This document shows positions 7,954 through 17,440 of a stretch of DNA of 64,000 nt, piece by piece. The stretch is taken from positions 1,674,001 to 1,738,000 of the forward strand of contig OZ241979.1 of assembly GCA_965204235.1 (NCBI GenBank), given 5' to 3'. The first letter of the stretch is position 1; the number at the start of each line of letters is the position of its first letter. The stretch is from JAJDTQ01 sp965204235 (GTDB taxonomy: Bacteria; Desulfobacterota; Binatia; UBA9968; JAJDTQ01). The notes below the pieces were generated by a model. The model searched no databases and was not told the DNA's origin. It saw only the letters and a list, made by a program, of their open reading frames with translations. Position numbers and translations under genes: made by a program.

Positions 7954-9425
7954 GCGCCGCGCGCCCCGCGGCGAACCGCCACGAAGACCACCAGCAGCAT
8001 GACCGCCATGGCGGCGAGCGGGATGGGCCGGGTGAGGAACGCGGCGCCGTAGCTCGACAGCGAGATCGCCAGGTTGTTCTCGGCCAGCGGACCCAGGATG
8101 AAGCCCACCAGGAGCGGCGCACGGGCCCAGTCCAGCCGCATCATCAGGTAACCCAACCCGCCGAACAGCAGCGTGACCACCAGGGTGTACGGGTGCGGAT
8201 AGGCCACGTAGGAGCCGAACAGCACGAACAGCAGCAGTCCCGGGATCAACAGGTTGCTGCGGAGGAAGGCGATGCGGGCGGCGGGACGGGTCACGGCGAT
8301 GCACACCGCGGTGGCCAGCAGGTTCGACAGCATCAACACGATCACCATGGAGAAGCTGAGGGACAGCTTCTCGCCCAGCATCTCGGGACCGGGGTTGACG
8401 CCGAGGACCAGGAACGCCGCCAGCAGGATGGCCGACGTGGCCCCACCGGGCACGCCGAAGGCCAGCAACGGCACCAACTCTCCGCCGGCCGAAGCGTTGT
8501 TGGCGCTCTCGGGCGCGATGACGCCCCGGATCTCGCCCTTGCCGAACCCTGCGCGGCGGGCGCCCTCCGCTCCCTGCACGGCCATGCCGTATGCGTAGAA
8601 CGCGGCCGCGGTGCCGCCGATGCCCGGGATGGCTCCCCCCACCACCCCCACCACCGCACTGCGGACCACCAGCCACCGGTTGGCCACGCAGGCCCGGATG
8701 CCGGGCCGGAACCCCTCGCCCATGTCCACGTGCGTGCGTTCCGCGATGCGCCCGCGCATGGCCAGGGACACCACCTCCGGCAAGGCGAACAACCCCATGA
8801 CGATGGGCACGGTGTGGAGCCCGTCGAGCAGGTAGTCGGCGCCGAAGGTGAACCGGGGCACGCCCAGTTGCGGGTCCTGGCCCACGGCGCCCAGCCAGAG
8901 GCCCATCGTACCGGCCAGCAAGCCCTTGACCGGTTTCGCGCCGCTGAGGAAGCTGATCATCAGGATCCCCAGCACCGCCAGCATGAAACGTTCCGGGGCC
9001 GCGAACGCCAGCACCATCGGCTGCAAGGCAGGCAAGGCGGCCAGGAGCACCAGCGCGCCGATGACGCCGCCCACCGCGGAGACCACGAACGCCGCGGTCA
9101 GTCCGCGGGCGGCGTCGCCGTTGCGCGCCATGGGATAGCCGTCCAGGATGGTGGCCGCGGCGCTGGGGCTGCCGGGCACGTTGAAGAAGAAGGCCGGGAA
9201 GGTGTTCGAGGTATGCACCGCGGACACCAGCGAGAGCATGATGGCGAAGGCGACGAAAGGCGAAAGGTTCCACACGAAGGGCAGGAGCAACACGATGCCG
9301 AGCACCGCGGTCAGGCCCGGCGCCGCGCCGAAGACGAGGCCGATCAGCAGCCCCAGCAGGACCCCCCCGAGCACCGGCAGGGTGAAGGTGATGCCGACGG
9401 CCTCGTGGAAGGCCTCGAGCGCCAT
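7950..9425 (-). CDS. tctA: Tripartite tricarboxylate transporter permease TctA
   Basis: A 491-residue polytopic membrane protein of normal TctA length, with about 11-12 helices. Family signatures are GAAPGLTAVLGIVLLLPF near the N terminus, PAFFFNVPGSPSAAATILDG at about residue 80, SANNASAGGELVPLLAFGVP and LVLGVNPGPEM. It forms the main transport subunit of a TTT system. The gene order on the minus strand is binding protein, large permease, small permease, the classic order. The intergenic distance to the binding protein gene is 21 bp. Confidence 0.95.
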   Translation of the reverse strand: MALEAFHEAVGITFTLPVLGGVLLGLLIGLVFGAAPGLTAVLGIVLLLPFVWNLSPFVAFAIMLSLVSAVHTSNTFPAFFFNVPGSPSAAATILDGYPMARNGDAARGLTAAFVVSAVGGVIGALVLLAALPALQPMVLAFAAPERFMLAVLGILMISFLSGAKPVKGLLAGTMGLWLGAVGQDPQLGVPRFTFGADYLLDGLHTVPIVMGLFALPEVVSLAMRGRIAERTHVDMGEGFRPGIRACVANRWLVVRSAVVGVVGGAIPGIGGTAAAFYAYGMAVQGAEGARRAGFGKGEIRGVIAPESANNASAGGELVPLLAFGVPGGATSAILLAAFLVLGVNPGPEMLGEKLSLSFSMVIVLMLSNLLATAVCIAVTRPAARIAFLRSNLLIPGLLLFVLFGSYVAYPHPYTLVVTLLFGGLGYLMMRLDWARAPLLVGFILGPLAENNLAISLSSYGAAFLTRPIPLAAMAVMLLVVFVAVRRGARGA

Positions 9426-9446
9426 CTTGCGCGAGGGTCCGGGGCG

Positions 9447-10502
9447 CTATTTCAGGAGCGCCTTCAACCGTTCCCGGATCTCCGGGGACAGGTGGAAGAC
9501 CGACAGGATCAGCTTCTCCGCCTCCCGGGAGTGCAACGGGTTGAGCACGAAACCCTGGTCCGTGGCGGTCTTCACGAACTCGGGATCGGCCATCATGTCG
9601 GCCATGGCCTTCTCGAGGATCGCGGCCCGCTCCGCGGGCAGTCCCGGCGTGGCCGCGAACGGCCGGCTGGCGTTCAAGAGGCCCGAGAACGCCACGTAGG
9701 CCTCCCGGTCCTTCGGATCGTCGATGCCGTCCACGAACTTCGGAAGCGCCGCGACCTCCTTGGCCAGGCGTGCGGGAGGGGGAGCCCCGCCCATGGACAG
9801 CACGAGCCGGATCGTGCCGTCCTCGTGCATCTCCCGGGTCGCGGCATTGACGGCGACCGCGGACCCCGCAGTGGTCACGCCGTCCACCTCGTTCTGCTTC
9901 AGCGCCAGCGCCATGGGGTTGTACCCCTTGTAGCCCGACACCAGCCGGATGTGGAACTTGCCCGCGCGCTGCAGGAACTTGGCCGCCTGGGTGAGCAGCG
10001 AGCTCGGACCCGACGCCGCTACGCGGATGGGATCCTTCGTGTTCTTGAAGTCATCGAGGCTGCGCTCGGGCCGTTCGGACCGCAGCGCGAAGATGTAATG
10101 CGCGCCGCCCACGCTGCCGAGCCAGGTCAGTGTGGTGAAGTCGATGTCCGGGATGCCGCCGGTCAGGCTGCGCACCACCATGGGACTGGTAAAGTGGACC
10201 AGCGACAGGCCGTCCGGCTCGGCGCGGTAAACCGACCGCAGCCCGATGACGCCGCCGGCCCCGGGGCGGTTGTGCACGACCGCGGCCGGGTTGCCCGGTA
10301 TGTGCCGGGGCAGGTACCTGGCGGCGAGCCGCGACATGCGGTCGTACGTGCCGCCCGTGGAGTAGGGACAGACGATGGTGATGGTCTTGCCGGCATAGAA
10401 GTCCGCCGCTCCCGCTCCCGTGCTGCCGAGGAATACCGCGATGGCGGCAAGTAGAAGGGTCCGATGGATTGGTCGGCGCGTCTTTGGCTGGTGCGTCTTC
10501 AT
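9447..10502 (-). CDS. tctC: TTT substrate-binding protein (Bug/TctC family)
   Basis: A 351-residue protein with a signal peptide (about residues 1-32, ending GAGAADF). It has the Bug-family opening KTITIVCPYSTGGTYDRMSR and the HNRPGAGGVIGL ligand-loop motif. ATG follows a GGAGGAGA site at good spacing. It captures a carboxylate in the periplasm for the TctAB permease encoded immediately downstream. The ligand cannot be inferred. Bug proteins usually bind dicarboxylates, tricarboxylates or aromatic acids. Confidence 0.93.
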   Translation of the reverse strand: MKTHQPKTRRPIHRTLLLAAIAVFLGSTGAGAADFYAGKTITIVCPYSTGGTYDRMSRLAARYLPRHIPGNPAAVVHNRPGAGGVIGLRSVYRAEPDGLSLVHFTSPMVVRSLTGGIPDIDFTTLTWLGSVGGAHYIFALRSERPERSLDDFKNTKDPIRVAASGPSSLLTQAAKFLQRAGKFHIRLVSGYKGYNPMALALKQNEVDGVTTAGSAVAVNAATREMHEDGTIRLVLSMGGAPPPARLAKEVAALPKFVDGIDDPKDREAYVAFSGLLNASRPFAATPGLPAERAAILEKAMADMMADPEFVKTATDQGFVLNPLHSREAEKLILSVFHLSPEIRERLKALLK

Positions 10503-10544
10503 CCTGGTCTCCTCCCCGATGCTCCGCTCCCGGGGCGAGCGGTC

Positions 10545-12581
10545 TCAATAGGTCCGGGTCCTCGACGCGCGGTCGAGGGCGACGTAGGCGGGCCAACCGC
10601 CCGATGCCACGGTTTCCAGCGAGCGCGCCGGCTGACCGAGGCGGGCGCGGTAGATCCACAGGTTGGTCAACACCCGCTCGATGAAGATCCGCGTCTCCCT
10701 GTTCGGGATGCTTTCGATGAACAGCAGCGGGTCGTCTCGATACTCGACCTTGCGGCGCCATTCCCTGAGCTTTCCGGGGCCGCGGTTGTAGGCGATCAAC
10801 GCGTAGAACAGGTTCCCGTCGATGTCGTCCTTCGACAGGAGGCGCCGGATGTACTTCTGGCCGAGGGTCATGTTGAGCACCGGGTCCATGATCTCGTGGC
10901 GGTCCGCGCCGCGGTAACGCCGACCGTTCATGGCGCTGGCGGTGTCGGGCATGAGCTGCATCAGGCCGCGGGCGCCGCGGGAGCTCCTGGCGTCTGCATC
11001 GAACGCCGATTCCTGCCGTATCACCGCGAACAGCAACGCGCGGTCGAGGAGGTACCCGCCGCGGGGCTTCCATACGGGCAGCGGATAGAGGGCGGCGTCC
11101 AGGGCTTTGCCGGTCCTCTGCCGCAACCTCTCCGCGGCGCGGTACGACAGGTGGGCCAACCCCAGCTCCGAGGCCAGGGTCAGCATCGCCTGCTCCAACC
11201 GGGGTGGGAGGCGGTGGACGAACCGGCGCAACTCGGACCCCGCGAGTACGAATCGCCCGACCTGGATCAAGCCCAGGGCGCGGCGCGCCGGCTCCATGCG
11301 CAGCAGGACGTCGACGTCCTCGTGGTCGAGCCGGGGCTCGTGGAAATCGAGGGGCGGCCTCTCTCCCAGGGCGGCGATGGCCAGGAGTCCGTAGAAAGTA
11401 CGCGGATGTCGGGAGGCCGCACGCAGCATGGGCTCGACCCGTTCCTGCAGGCCGGCCTTCCCGTAGGCGCGACTGGCCCAGTAGGCCCCGGCCGACACCA
11501 GCCAGGGAGTCATCCATTCCGATTCGGCCAGAGCATGGAAGTGCCGCGCCGCCTCCCGGTGCTCCCCCAGACGCCACGCAGCCAGACCGCCCCACCACCG
11601 AGCCATGGGCACCAGGCGTCCCGACCGCGCCACTGCACGGTTTGCCGCGTCCAGCGCCTTGCGGTCCCTGTCCTCCAGAAAATATCCGGCGGCGATCTGC
11701 GCCAGGGTCTCGTCGAAGCTCAAGTGGTCCATCAGCCGGACGTTGCCCGGCTGGTCCAGGAACCTGAGAGCCTTGGCCACGGAGCCGGACGCCAACCACA
11801 CCCGGACCTGCTGCCGGACTTGCCGGATCCTGCTGAGCTCCGCGGGCGAATGGCCGGCGGCCTTTCTCACCGCGTCCCGGGGGTCGATGACGCGCGGCTG
11901 CGGCGCCGCCGGAGAGCGGTCGAGCACGGCTTCGGAAGCGAGCGGGCGGCGGACCGGACGCGGCGGCGGTCTCCGGCCCTCGGGTCGACGCCGCTTGGCC
12001 AGCCGGTAGATCCTCCGGGCGCCCGGATGGTCGGCGTAGTCCCTCATCCAGGCTCTCAGCTCCGGGTACGACGAACGGTATCGGGTAGGGTGCATGTAGC
12101 GCTGGAACCGGACGTGACCCATGAGCAGCGGGGCGCCGATGCGCTTGATGGAGGCGTCGGCCTCGCTCCAGCGCCCCTCCTCCTGCAGTTCGAACACGTT
12201 CCGGTACAAGGCGGCGTCCCTGTCGGACAGGACGTTCGGCAGGCGCGCCGAGCGAGCCTGCCGGGGCGGCTCGGGGTCGGCCGCCTTCAGCGCCGCCATG
12301 CGGAGGTCCGGCTGGACCGGAGGATGCGGCTGCGGGAGATCCGGTTGGGCCGGGGGATGCGGTTGCGGGCTGGACGCCGGCGCGACGCCAGGGCGGCCCC
12401 GGCCAGCGACTGGTCGGCGTAGATGCGGCTGCGGGCTGGATGCCGGCGTCGGCGCAACGGCAAACCCCTTGCCTGCGGAGGCAGGTGCCTGCACGCCCCA
12501 GGTCCTTGCACCGAGCCAGTAGCTCCCCCCCAGCATCAGGACCATGAGCGCAACGGGGGTGGTCGTCCTCCTGAACTTCAC
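10545..12581 (-). CDS. slt: Soluble lytic murein transglycosylase (Slt70-like)
   Basis: Start GTG 12581 is preferred because a GAGGA site precedes it. It gives 678 residues with a membrane anchor or signal (PVALMVLMLGGSYWLG) near residue 10. A TTG at 12614 is an alternative. A Pro/Gln-rich linker follows with a repeated SSPQPH unit, reflected in direct DNA repeats near 12330-12440. The middle is a helical superhelix typical of Slt70. The C-terminal SLT domain has RQESAFDADARSSRGARGLM, with the catalytic glutamate, and LMPDTASAMNG, then ALIAYNRGPGKLREW. The enzyme cuts the glycan chains of peptidoglycan in the periplasm, forming 1,6-anhydroMurNAc ends. Confidence 0.92.
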   Translation of the reverse strand: MKFRRTTTPVALMVLMLGGSYWLGARTWGVQAPASAGKGFAVAPTPASSPQPHLRRPVAGRGRPGVAPASSPQPHPPAQPDLPQPHPPVQPDLRMAALKAADPEPPRQARSARLPNVLSDRDAALYRNVFELQEEGRWSEADASIKRIGAPLLMGHVRFQRYMHPTRYRSSYPELRAWMRDYADHPGARRIYRLAKRRRPEGRRPPPRPVRRPLASEAVLDRSPAAPQPRVIDPRDAVRKAAGHSPAELSRIRQVRQQVRVWLASGSVAKALRFLDQPGNVRLMDHLSFDETLAQIAAGYFLEDRDRKALDAANRAVARSGRLVPMARWWGGLAAWRLGEHREAARHFHALAESEWMTPWLVSAGAYWASRAYGKAGLQERVEPMLRAASRHPRTFYGLLAIAALGERPPLDFHEPRLDHEDVDVLLRMEPARRALGLIQVGRFVLAGSELRRFVHRLPPRLEQAMLTLASELGLAHLSYRAAERLRQRTGKALDAALYPLPVWKPRGGYLLDRALLFAVIRQESAFDADARSSRGARGLMQLMPDTASAMNGRRYRGADRHEIMDPVLNMTLGQKYIRRLLSKDDIDGNLFYALIAYNRGPGKLREWRRKVEYRDDPLLFIESIPNRETRIFIERVLTNLWIYRARLGQPARSLETVASGGWPAYVALDRASRTRTY

Positions 12582-12728
12582 GGCGTCCTCGCTGACCCGT
12601 CGCCGCGGCGGCAACGAGGGTCTGACGCCTACCTATTCGATTTCCCGATGGGTTGCAAGAGTCCCGAACCCCCTTTCCGGGACGCCTTGCAAACGGAGCG
12701 GGGACGCTTGCGGACGCGGCGCGGCGGG

Positions 12729-14249
12729 CTAATCGACGGCGCGCAAACGGCCTTGCGGACGAGGCGCGACAACGCCCCGGGCAGCGATGTATTCCATGAC
12801 CTGGGTCGCCGTCAGCCCGCCTGCCTTGGCGTCGATCAGGGGTTTCCGGTTGGCGAAGACGCGGTATCCGTCGCCGCCGCTGCCCAGGAAGTCGTTGGTG
12901 GCCAACCGGTAGGCGGCGTCCGGGTCGAGGGCGGCGCCGTCATGCCGGAGATCCACCACGCGGCTGCCGGCCGGCTTCGCGGGATCGAACACCACCTCGA
13001 TCCCGGAGACCTGGGGGAACCGGCCCGACTGCTTCTCGATCCGGCTGAAGCCGTTCTCGAGTGCGTCGCGCACCTCGCGCCCGGTCACCTGGAGGAGGAC
13101 GGTCTTGTCGCCGAACGGCAACTCGTTCAGGACATCGCGCCGGGTCAGCTTCGCGCCGGGCGCATAGACCTTGTCGGCGCGAATGCCGCCGCTGTTGGTG
13201 AGGGCCATGTCGGCGCCCACCGCCGCACGCATGGCGTCGGCCACGAGGTTGCCGATGGCGGCCTCACCGGTGCGGATCGTCGCCCGGCGGCTGTCGATCT
13301 CGGTGGCGGTCTGGCCGATCTCCACGTCGAGGTCCCGTGACAGCTCGTCGCGGTATGCCCGGACTGCCGCGGCAAGCTCGGGATCCGGGCTGACGCGGCC
13401 GGTATGGACCGCGCGAAACGCCGGGCTCCACACGAACCGCTTCTCGCCGCGGGACTCCGCCTCGTCGAGGGTGAGGTCGATGACCGTCACCCAGTCCGCC
13501 TGCTGACCCGATTCGGCGAACAGGACCGCGCCGTCGTACTCCAGGGCGAGCCGGTGGTCGTCGCCGCTGAGCAACACGTCCACTGCGCGCTGCTTCCGCA
13601 GCGCGGCGTCCTCGGCCGCGTCGGTATGGGCCAGCGCGACGACCAGGTGCGCGCCGGCCGCGCGCAACCTGGCGGCCTGGGCCGCAGCCGTTTCCAGGAC
13701 CGGACGGAAGACGACCCCACCGGGCCTCGATTTGACCGCGGTGCCGACGGTGGTGAGACCGAAGATCCCCACCTTGAACCGCCCGGCATCGACCATGACC
13801 GACGCCTGGGCGCCATCGATGACCTCCCCGTCGGTATCCACGTTGTTGGCGCCGAGGACGGGGAACCCGGCTTCGGAGAAACGTTGGCTGGCCACGGCCG
13901 GGCCGAAATCGTACTCGTGGTTGCCGATGGCCATGGCCGTCAGACCCACCCGGTTCAGCAGGTCGATCATGTGGGCGCCCTTGTCGATGCTGGACATGAG
14001 CGAAGGCGATATGCCGTCGCCGGCGAAGGTCACGAGGACGTGGGATCCCCGGGCCCGCTCGGCCCGGACCACCGCGGCGAGGCGGGCGACGCCGCCCTGG
14101 CCGCGGCTTTCCTCCATGCGGTCCAGGTCGTTGAAGTGGACGATGGAGAGATACACCGGCTCCGCGAAGCCGGCGCCTGCGGCCAGCATGGCCGCGGCCA
14201 GCGCCGCGCCCGCCAGCGCCAGGGAGATCCGGTTCGGCGTCCTTGGCAT
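12729..14249 (-). CDS. 5'-nucleotidase/UDP-sugar hydrolase family protein, periplasmic, atypical metal ligands
   Basis: Start is placed at ATG 14249, giving 506 residues with a signal peptide (LALAGAALAAAMLAAGAGFA). The N-terminal metallophosphoesterase domain shows FAGD and AIGNHEYDFG. The C-terminal 5_nucleotid_C domain shows ALTNSGGIRAD, LNELPFGDKTVLLQVTG and ATNDFLGSGGDGY. Two classic metal-binding motifs deviate. The usual D-x-H near the N terminus reads NDLDR, and the usual GHTH near residue 235 reads SGDDHR. Members normally dephosphorylate nucleotides or split UDP-sugars in the periplasm, but these changes make activity or metal use uncertain. The gene follows, in the same direction, the aspartoacylase-like gene. 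Confidence 0.88.
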   Translation of the reverse strand: MPRTPNRISLALAGAALAAAMLAAGAGFAEPVYLSIVHFNDLDRMEESRGQGGVARLAAVVRAERARGSHVLVTFAGDGISPSLMSSIDKGAHMIDLLNRVGLTAMAIGNHEYDFGPAVASQRFSEAGFPVLGANNVDTDGEVIDGAQASVMVDAGRFKVGIFGLTTVGTAVKSRPGGVVFRPVLETAAAQAARLRAAGAHLVVALAHTDAAEDAALRKQRAVDVLLSGDDHRLALEYDGAVLFAESGQQADWVTVIDLTLDEAESRGEKRFVWSPAFRAVHTGRVSPDPELAAAVRAYRDELSRDLDVEIGQTATEIDSRRATIRTGEAAIGNLVADAMRAAVGADMALTNSGGIRADKVYAPGAKLTRRDVLNELPFGDKTVLLQVTGREVRDALENGFSRIEKQSGRFPQVSGIEVVFDPAKPAGSRVVDLRHDGAALDPDAAYRLATNDFLGSGGDGYRVFANRKPLIDAKAGGLTATQVMEYIAARGVVAPRPQGRLRAVD

Positions 14250-14310
14250 GGGTCCGTGCCCTTCCGCTCTTGCGTCACGCCGCCGCATGCCCGTGGTCCA
14301 TGACCCGGGC

Positions 14311-15513
14311 CTACGGCTCGGGCTCCGGTTCCTCGAACGAGCAAGGTTCATGCCAGCGCCGGCTGACCACCAGCTTGCCTTGCCGCGAGCGTCTCTTTCG
14401 GAAACCCAGCAAGTGGAACAGCTCCACCACGAACCACCGGGCGATGCGCGGGTCCACCACGAGGGTCAGCGGACGGTCCGCGTGCAGGCGCACCCCCGGC
14501 AGGACCGGCAGGAAGCGCTCGAACCGCAGACGGCGCAGCCATTCGGCGACGCGCAGCCAGAAGGGCCGCACCTGCCGCACCAGGAAGAACCCGTCCGTGC
14601 CCTGTTCCTGGTAGAGCGGCATCAGGATCTGGCCGGACTCGCGCGCAAGGATCGGGCCGCGGCGGTCCCGGGCGAGCGCCTGCCCGCGCTCCACCGGCTG
14701 GAAGTTGGTGAACCCGGGCTCCATGACGAAGTCGTCGCCTTCCCGGATCACGTGGTGGTCCCGGATCTCCACCACCCGCGGCGCCGCCCGACCCGCGGAC
14801 CCCTCCGCCCCGGACACGTCGCGGCCCTCGTCCGGCGCCCGGAAGTCTTCCGCCCGGACGCATCCCGCGGTGGCCAGCACGCTGCGGATGGCCGCCAGGT
14901 GGATGGTCAACGCCGAAGGCGAATCGTGCTGTCCGCCCTCGAAGCCCACCGCGACGTATCCCCGCTCCCCCAGATGGTTCAGGATGGTGCTCTCCAGCCG
15001 TTCCTCCAGGCCAAGGACCACCGGGGCGCCGAGACCGAAGGCAAAGCGCCGGTTGAGGAGGGTGTCGCCGATGACCACGAAGGGCGTGCCCGCGGCGGAG
15101 GTGGTATGGAGGTCGAGGCAGACCACCGGTCCCCGGCGTTGGGCGAGCTGCGCTTCCAGCGCCTCCAGGAGTTCGCGCTGCTCCTCGGTCTCGGAGGTCG
15201 CCTCCACGGAGTTGCGGCCGTTCCGGAACCGCCGGACGCGCTCCGCGGACCACAACCGGTTGAGGTCCTGGTCGATGTACCGGCGTCCCCGGGCGAGGGC
15301 CGCCCGGTTGCCGGACAGGCCGACGAACCGGCCGCGGAAAGGCGTGCGGGAGGACCGCAGCGTCTCCAGCGCCCGTTGCAGGGCCAACACGCCCGCGGGC
15401 TCGTTGCCGTGCATCCCGCCGATGCCGATCACCAGGGGGCCGGGGGCGTCGCCGCCCCAGCTCCCGAGCACGCGGGGAAAGCTGCGCGGGCGGACCGGCG
15501 ACTCAAGCGCCAC
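14311..15513 (-). CDS. Succinylglutamate desuccinylase/aspartoacylase-family hydrolase
   Basis: A 400-residue zinc-dependent hydrolase of the AstE/AspA family. The zinc motif GIGGMHGNEPAG is at about residue 30, the arginine segment GNRAALARGRRYIDQDLNR follows, and the third ligand is in LDLHTTSAAGTPF. Such enzymes remove acyl groups from amino acids or deprotect N-acyl amides. The start overlaps the upstream GCS2-CBS ligase gene by 11 bases, so the two are made together. A ligase and a hydrolase of amide bonds encoded by overlapping genes suggest opposing or sequential steps on one gamma-glutamyl-type compound, which is inference. Confidence 0.88.
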   Translation of the reverse strand: MALESPVRPRSFPRVLGSWGGDAPGPLVIGIGGMHGNEPAGVLALQRALETLRSSRTPFRGRFVGLSGNRAALARGRRYIDQDLNRLWSAERVRRFRNGRNSVEATSETEEQRELLEALEAQLAQRRGPVVCLDLHTTSAAGTPFVVIGDTLLNRRFAFGLGAPVVLGLEERLESTILNHLGERGYVAVGFEGGQHDSPSALTIHLAAIRSVLATAGCVRAEDFRAPDEGRDVSGAEGSAGRAAPRVVEIRDHHVIREGDDFVMEPGFTNFQPVERGQALARDRRGPILARESGQILMPLYQEQGTDGFFLVRQVRPFWLRVAEWLRRLRFERFLPVLPGVRLHADRPLTLVVDPRIARWFVVELFHLLGFRKRRSRQGKLVVSRRWHEPCSFEEPEPEP

Positions 15514-17437
15514 GGGTCGTGGATTCCCGGGCGGCGTGCTCGAGCAGCCGCGCCGTCAGGTCGAGGACGTCGGGTTCCGTCACGATCCCCACCAAGCGCT
15601 CCTCCTTGACCACCAGCAGGTAATCGCTCTTCTCCCGACGCATCCGGGCGATGGCCTCCAGCACCGGGGCTTCCGGAGCGATGGTCATGGGCCGGGTCTG
15701 CATCACAGCGCTGACCGGCGCGGGGTCTCCGTCGGCCGCACGCCGGGCCGACGCGCAGTGGCGCAAGACCTCGAAGCACGAGATCAGGCCCGCGAGCTTG
15801 CCCTGGGGGTCCTCCACCGGCACGTGCCGGATCCGCTTCCAGTCCATGAGCCTGGCCACCAGGTCCACGGGCTCGTCGGGATGAACGGTGAAGAGGTCCG
15901 TGGTCATGAACTCCTCGATGCGCAGGTCCTGCAGACTGCGGACGCGGCCTTCCTCCACCTGGGCCAGCGGCCATTCGTGCACGGGCGCTCCCTCCCATTG
16001 CCGGTTGACGGTGGCCGCGGTGAGCGCGCTGAGCAGCGCCTCCTGCGTGTCCACCCCCTGCATGTCCGTGAGGGAGCGCAGCAACCAGGACGCGCCGGTC
16101 CGGCCCGACGCCACCCGCTGCTCGACCACCCCCAGGTAACGGTCGCCGTCCTCGGAACGGAGACCGGCTGCGCGCAGCCCGTGCCGCGCCAGCGGCAGCA
16201 GCTCCCCGCGGATCAGGTCCCTCGCGGGCGCGGCCTTGCCGTCCACCCAGGCGAACTGGGCGTCGAGCCCCCGTTGCGCCGCGGCCAGGAAGTTGGCCTC
16301 GGCGTCGTGGAAGGGCATGGCCGCGGCCATGTCTCCGTATGCCTCCTGTCCGCCCCGGAGCAGCCCGAGGAAGAAGGCGGCGTTGGCCACTTCATCGACC
16401 ACCGTGGGACCCGCGGGCAGGACCCGGTTCTCGATCCGGAGGTGGGCCTTGCCCTCCCCGATGCCGAAGCAGCCCCGGTTCCAACGATATACCGTGCCGG
16501 TGTGGGTCCGCAACGCCTTGAGTTCGGGGAGGCCGCCCCGCTCCAGGACCTCCAGGGAGTCCTCCTCCGCTTCGCTCTCGATCAACACGCGGAAGCGCGC
16601 CAGATCCTCCTGGATCAACTCCAGGATGGAATGCCGCACCCACTGCCGGCCGAAGCTCACGCGCGCGGCGCGCTCGCGCATGTGGTGGGCGGCCTGGCGC
16701 GTGTCGATGGATTGCTGGAACAGCGGGATGCGCGTCTCGCGCCACAGCCGCCGCCCGAACAGCAGCGGCGAGTTGGCGGCCGCGGCCAGCAGCGGCGCGG
16801 TCATGGCCTGGGCCAGGTTGTAGCACCGGGCGAACTCAGCGGGCTCCACCTGGTAGTGCACCTGGAAGCTGGTGCAGGCCGCTTCCAGCATCACCGAGTC
16901 GTGCTTGACGCGCAACTCGTCGGCGCCCTTGAGCCGAAACTCGTAGTCGTCGCCCCCGCGGAGTTGCCGGAGCACCGCGTTGAGCGCCCGGTAGCGCGGC
17001 CGGGGGGTCATGCTGGCCAGCGCCAAGTCGGACTTGCGCAGGGTCGGCAGGATGCCGGTGAGGACCACCTCCGCGTCACACTCGTGGGCCGCCTCCCGGA
17101 GCCGGGCCAACGCGCCGTCGAGCTGCCGCTCCAGCCGACTCAGGCAGTCGTCCTCGAACGGCAACGGGTCGAGGTTGATCTCCAGGTTGAAGAGCCCGAG
17201 CTCGGTGGTGTAATGGGAGTCGCCCACCCGCTCCAGGATCTCCAGCGCCCGAGGCGCGGGACGCCGCGCCGCGTCCACCAGGAAGAGCTCCTGCTCGGCG
17301 CCGATGCGGTGCACCCCGGACTCGATCATCCCCCCGGACAGCATCCGCTCCAGCGCCTGCACGTCGCACAGCAGACGCGAGATGAACGAGCGCAGCCGGA
17401 CCGCGTCCTCGTCCCGCCTTACGTCCTGGTCTCCCAC
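15503..17437 (-). CDS. GCS2-type carboxylate-amine ligase fused to a CBS-domain pair
   Basis: A 644-residue fusion. Residues about 1-490 match the glutamate-cysteine ligase family 2 (YbdK/GCS2): RIGAEQELFLVD, HYTTELGLFNLEINLDPLP, LTGILPTLRKSDLALASMTP and GKAHLRIENRVLPAGPTVVD. Residues about 515-640 are two CBS domains (IEEFMTTDLFTVHPDEPVDL, and VSAVMQTRPMTIAPEAPVLE), which usually bind adenine nucleotides and regulate the attached enzyme. GCS2 enzymes join an amino acid amine to a glutamate carboxyl using ATP. The CBS pair suggests control by cellular energy state. The gene lies between a dehydrogenase (3 bp upstream) and an overlapping aspartoacylase-like gene, forming an operon. Confidence 0.9.
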   Translation of the reverse strand: MGDQDVRRDEDAVRLRSFISRLLCDVQALERMLSGGMIESGVHRIGAEQELFLVDAARRPAPRALEILERVGDSHYTTELGLFNLEINLDPLPFEDDCLSRLERQLDGALARLREAAHECDAEVVLTGILPTLRKSDLALASMTPRPRYRALNAVLRQLRGGDDYEFRLKGADELRVKHDSVMLEAACTSFQVHYQVEPAEFARCYNLAQAMTAPLLAAAANSPLLFGRRLWRETRIPLFQQSIDTRQAAHHMRERAARVSFGRQWVRHSILELIQEDLARFRVLIESEAEEDSLEVLERGGLPELKALRTHTGTVYRWNRGCFGIGEGKAHLRIENRVLPAGPTVVDEVANAAFFLGLLRGGQEAYGDMAAAMPFHDAEANFLAAAQRGLDAQFAWVDGKAAPARDLIRGELLPLARHGLRAAGLRSEDGDRYLGVVEQRVASGRTGASWLLRSLTDMQGVDTQEALLSALTAATVNRQWEGAPVHEWPLAQVEEGRVRSLQDLRIEEFMTTDLFTVHPDEPVDLVARLMDWKRIRHVPVEDPQGKLAGLISCFEVLRHCASARRAADGDPAPVSAVMQTRPMTIAPEAPVLEAIARMRREKSDYLLVVKEERLVGIVTEPDVLDLTARLLEHAARESTTRGA

Positions 17438-17440
17438 GGC

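Noticed and set aside
8193..10454. A 753-codon plus-strand frame rich in His, Gln and Arg
   Set aside because: It is antisense to tctA and tctC, which carry clear family motifs on the other strand.
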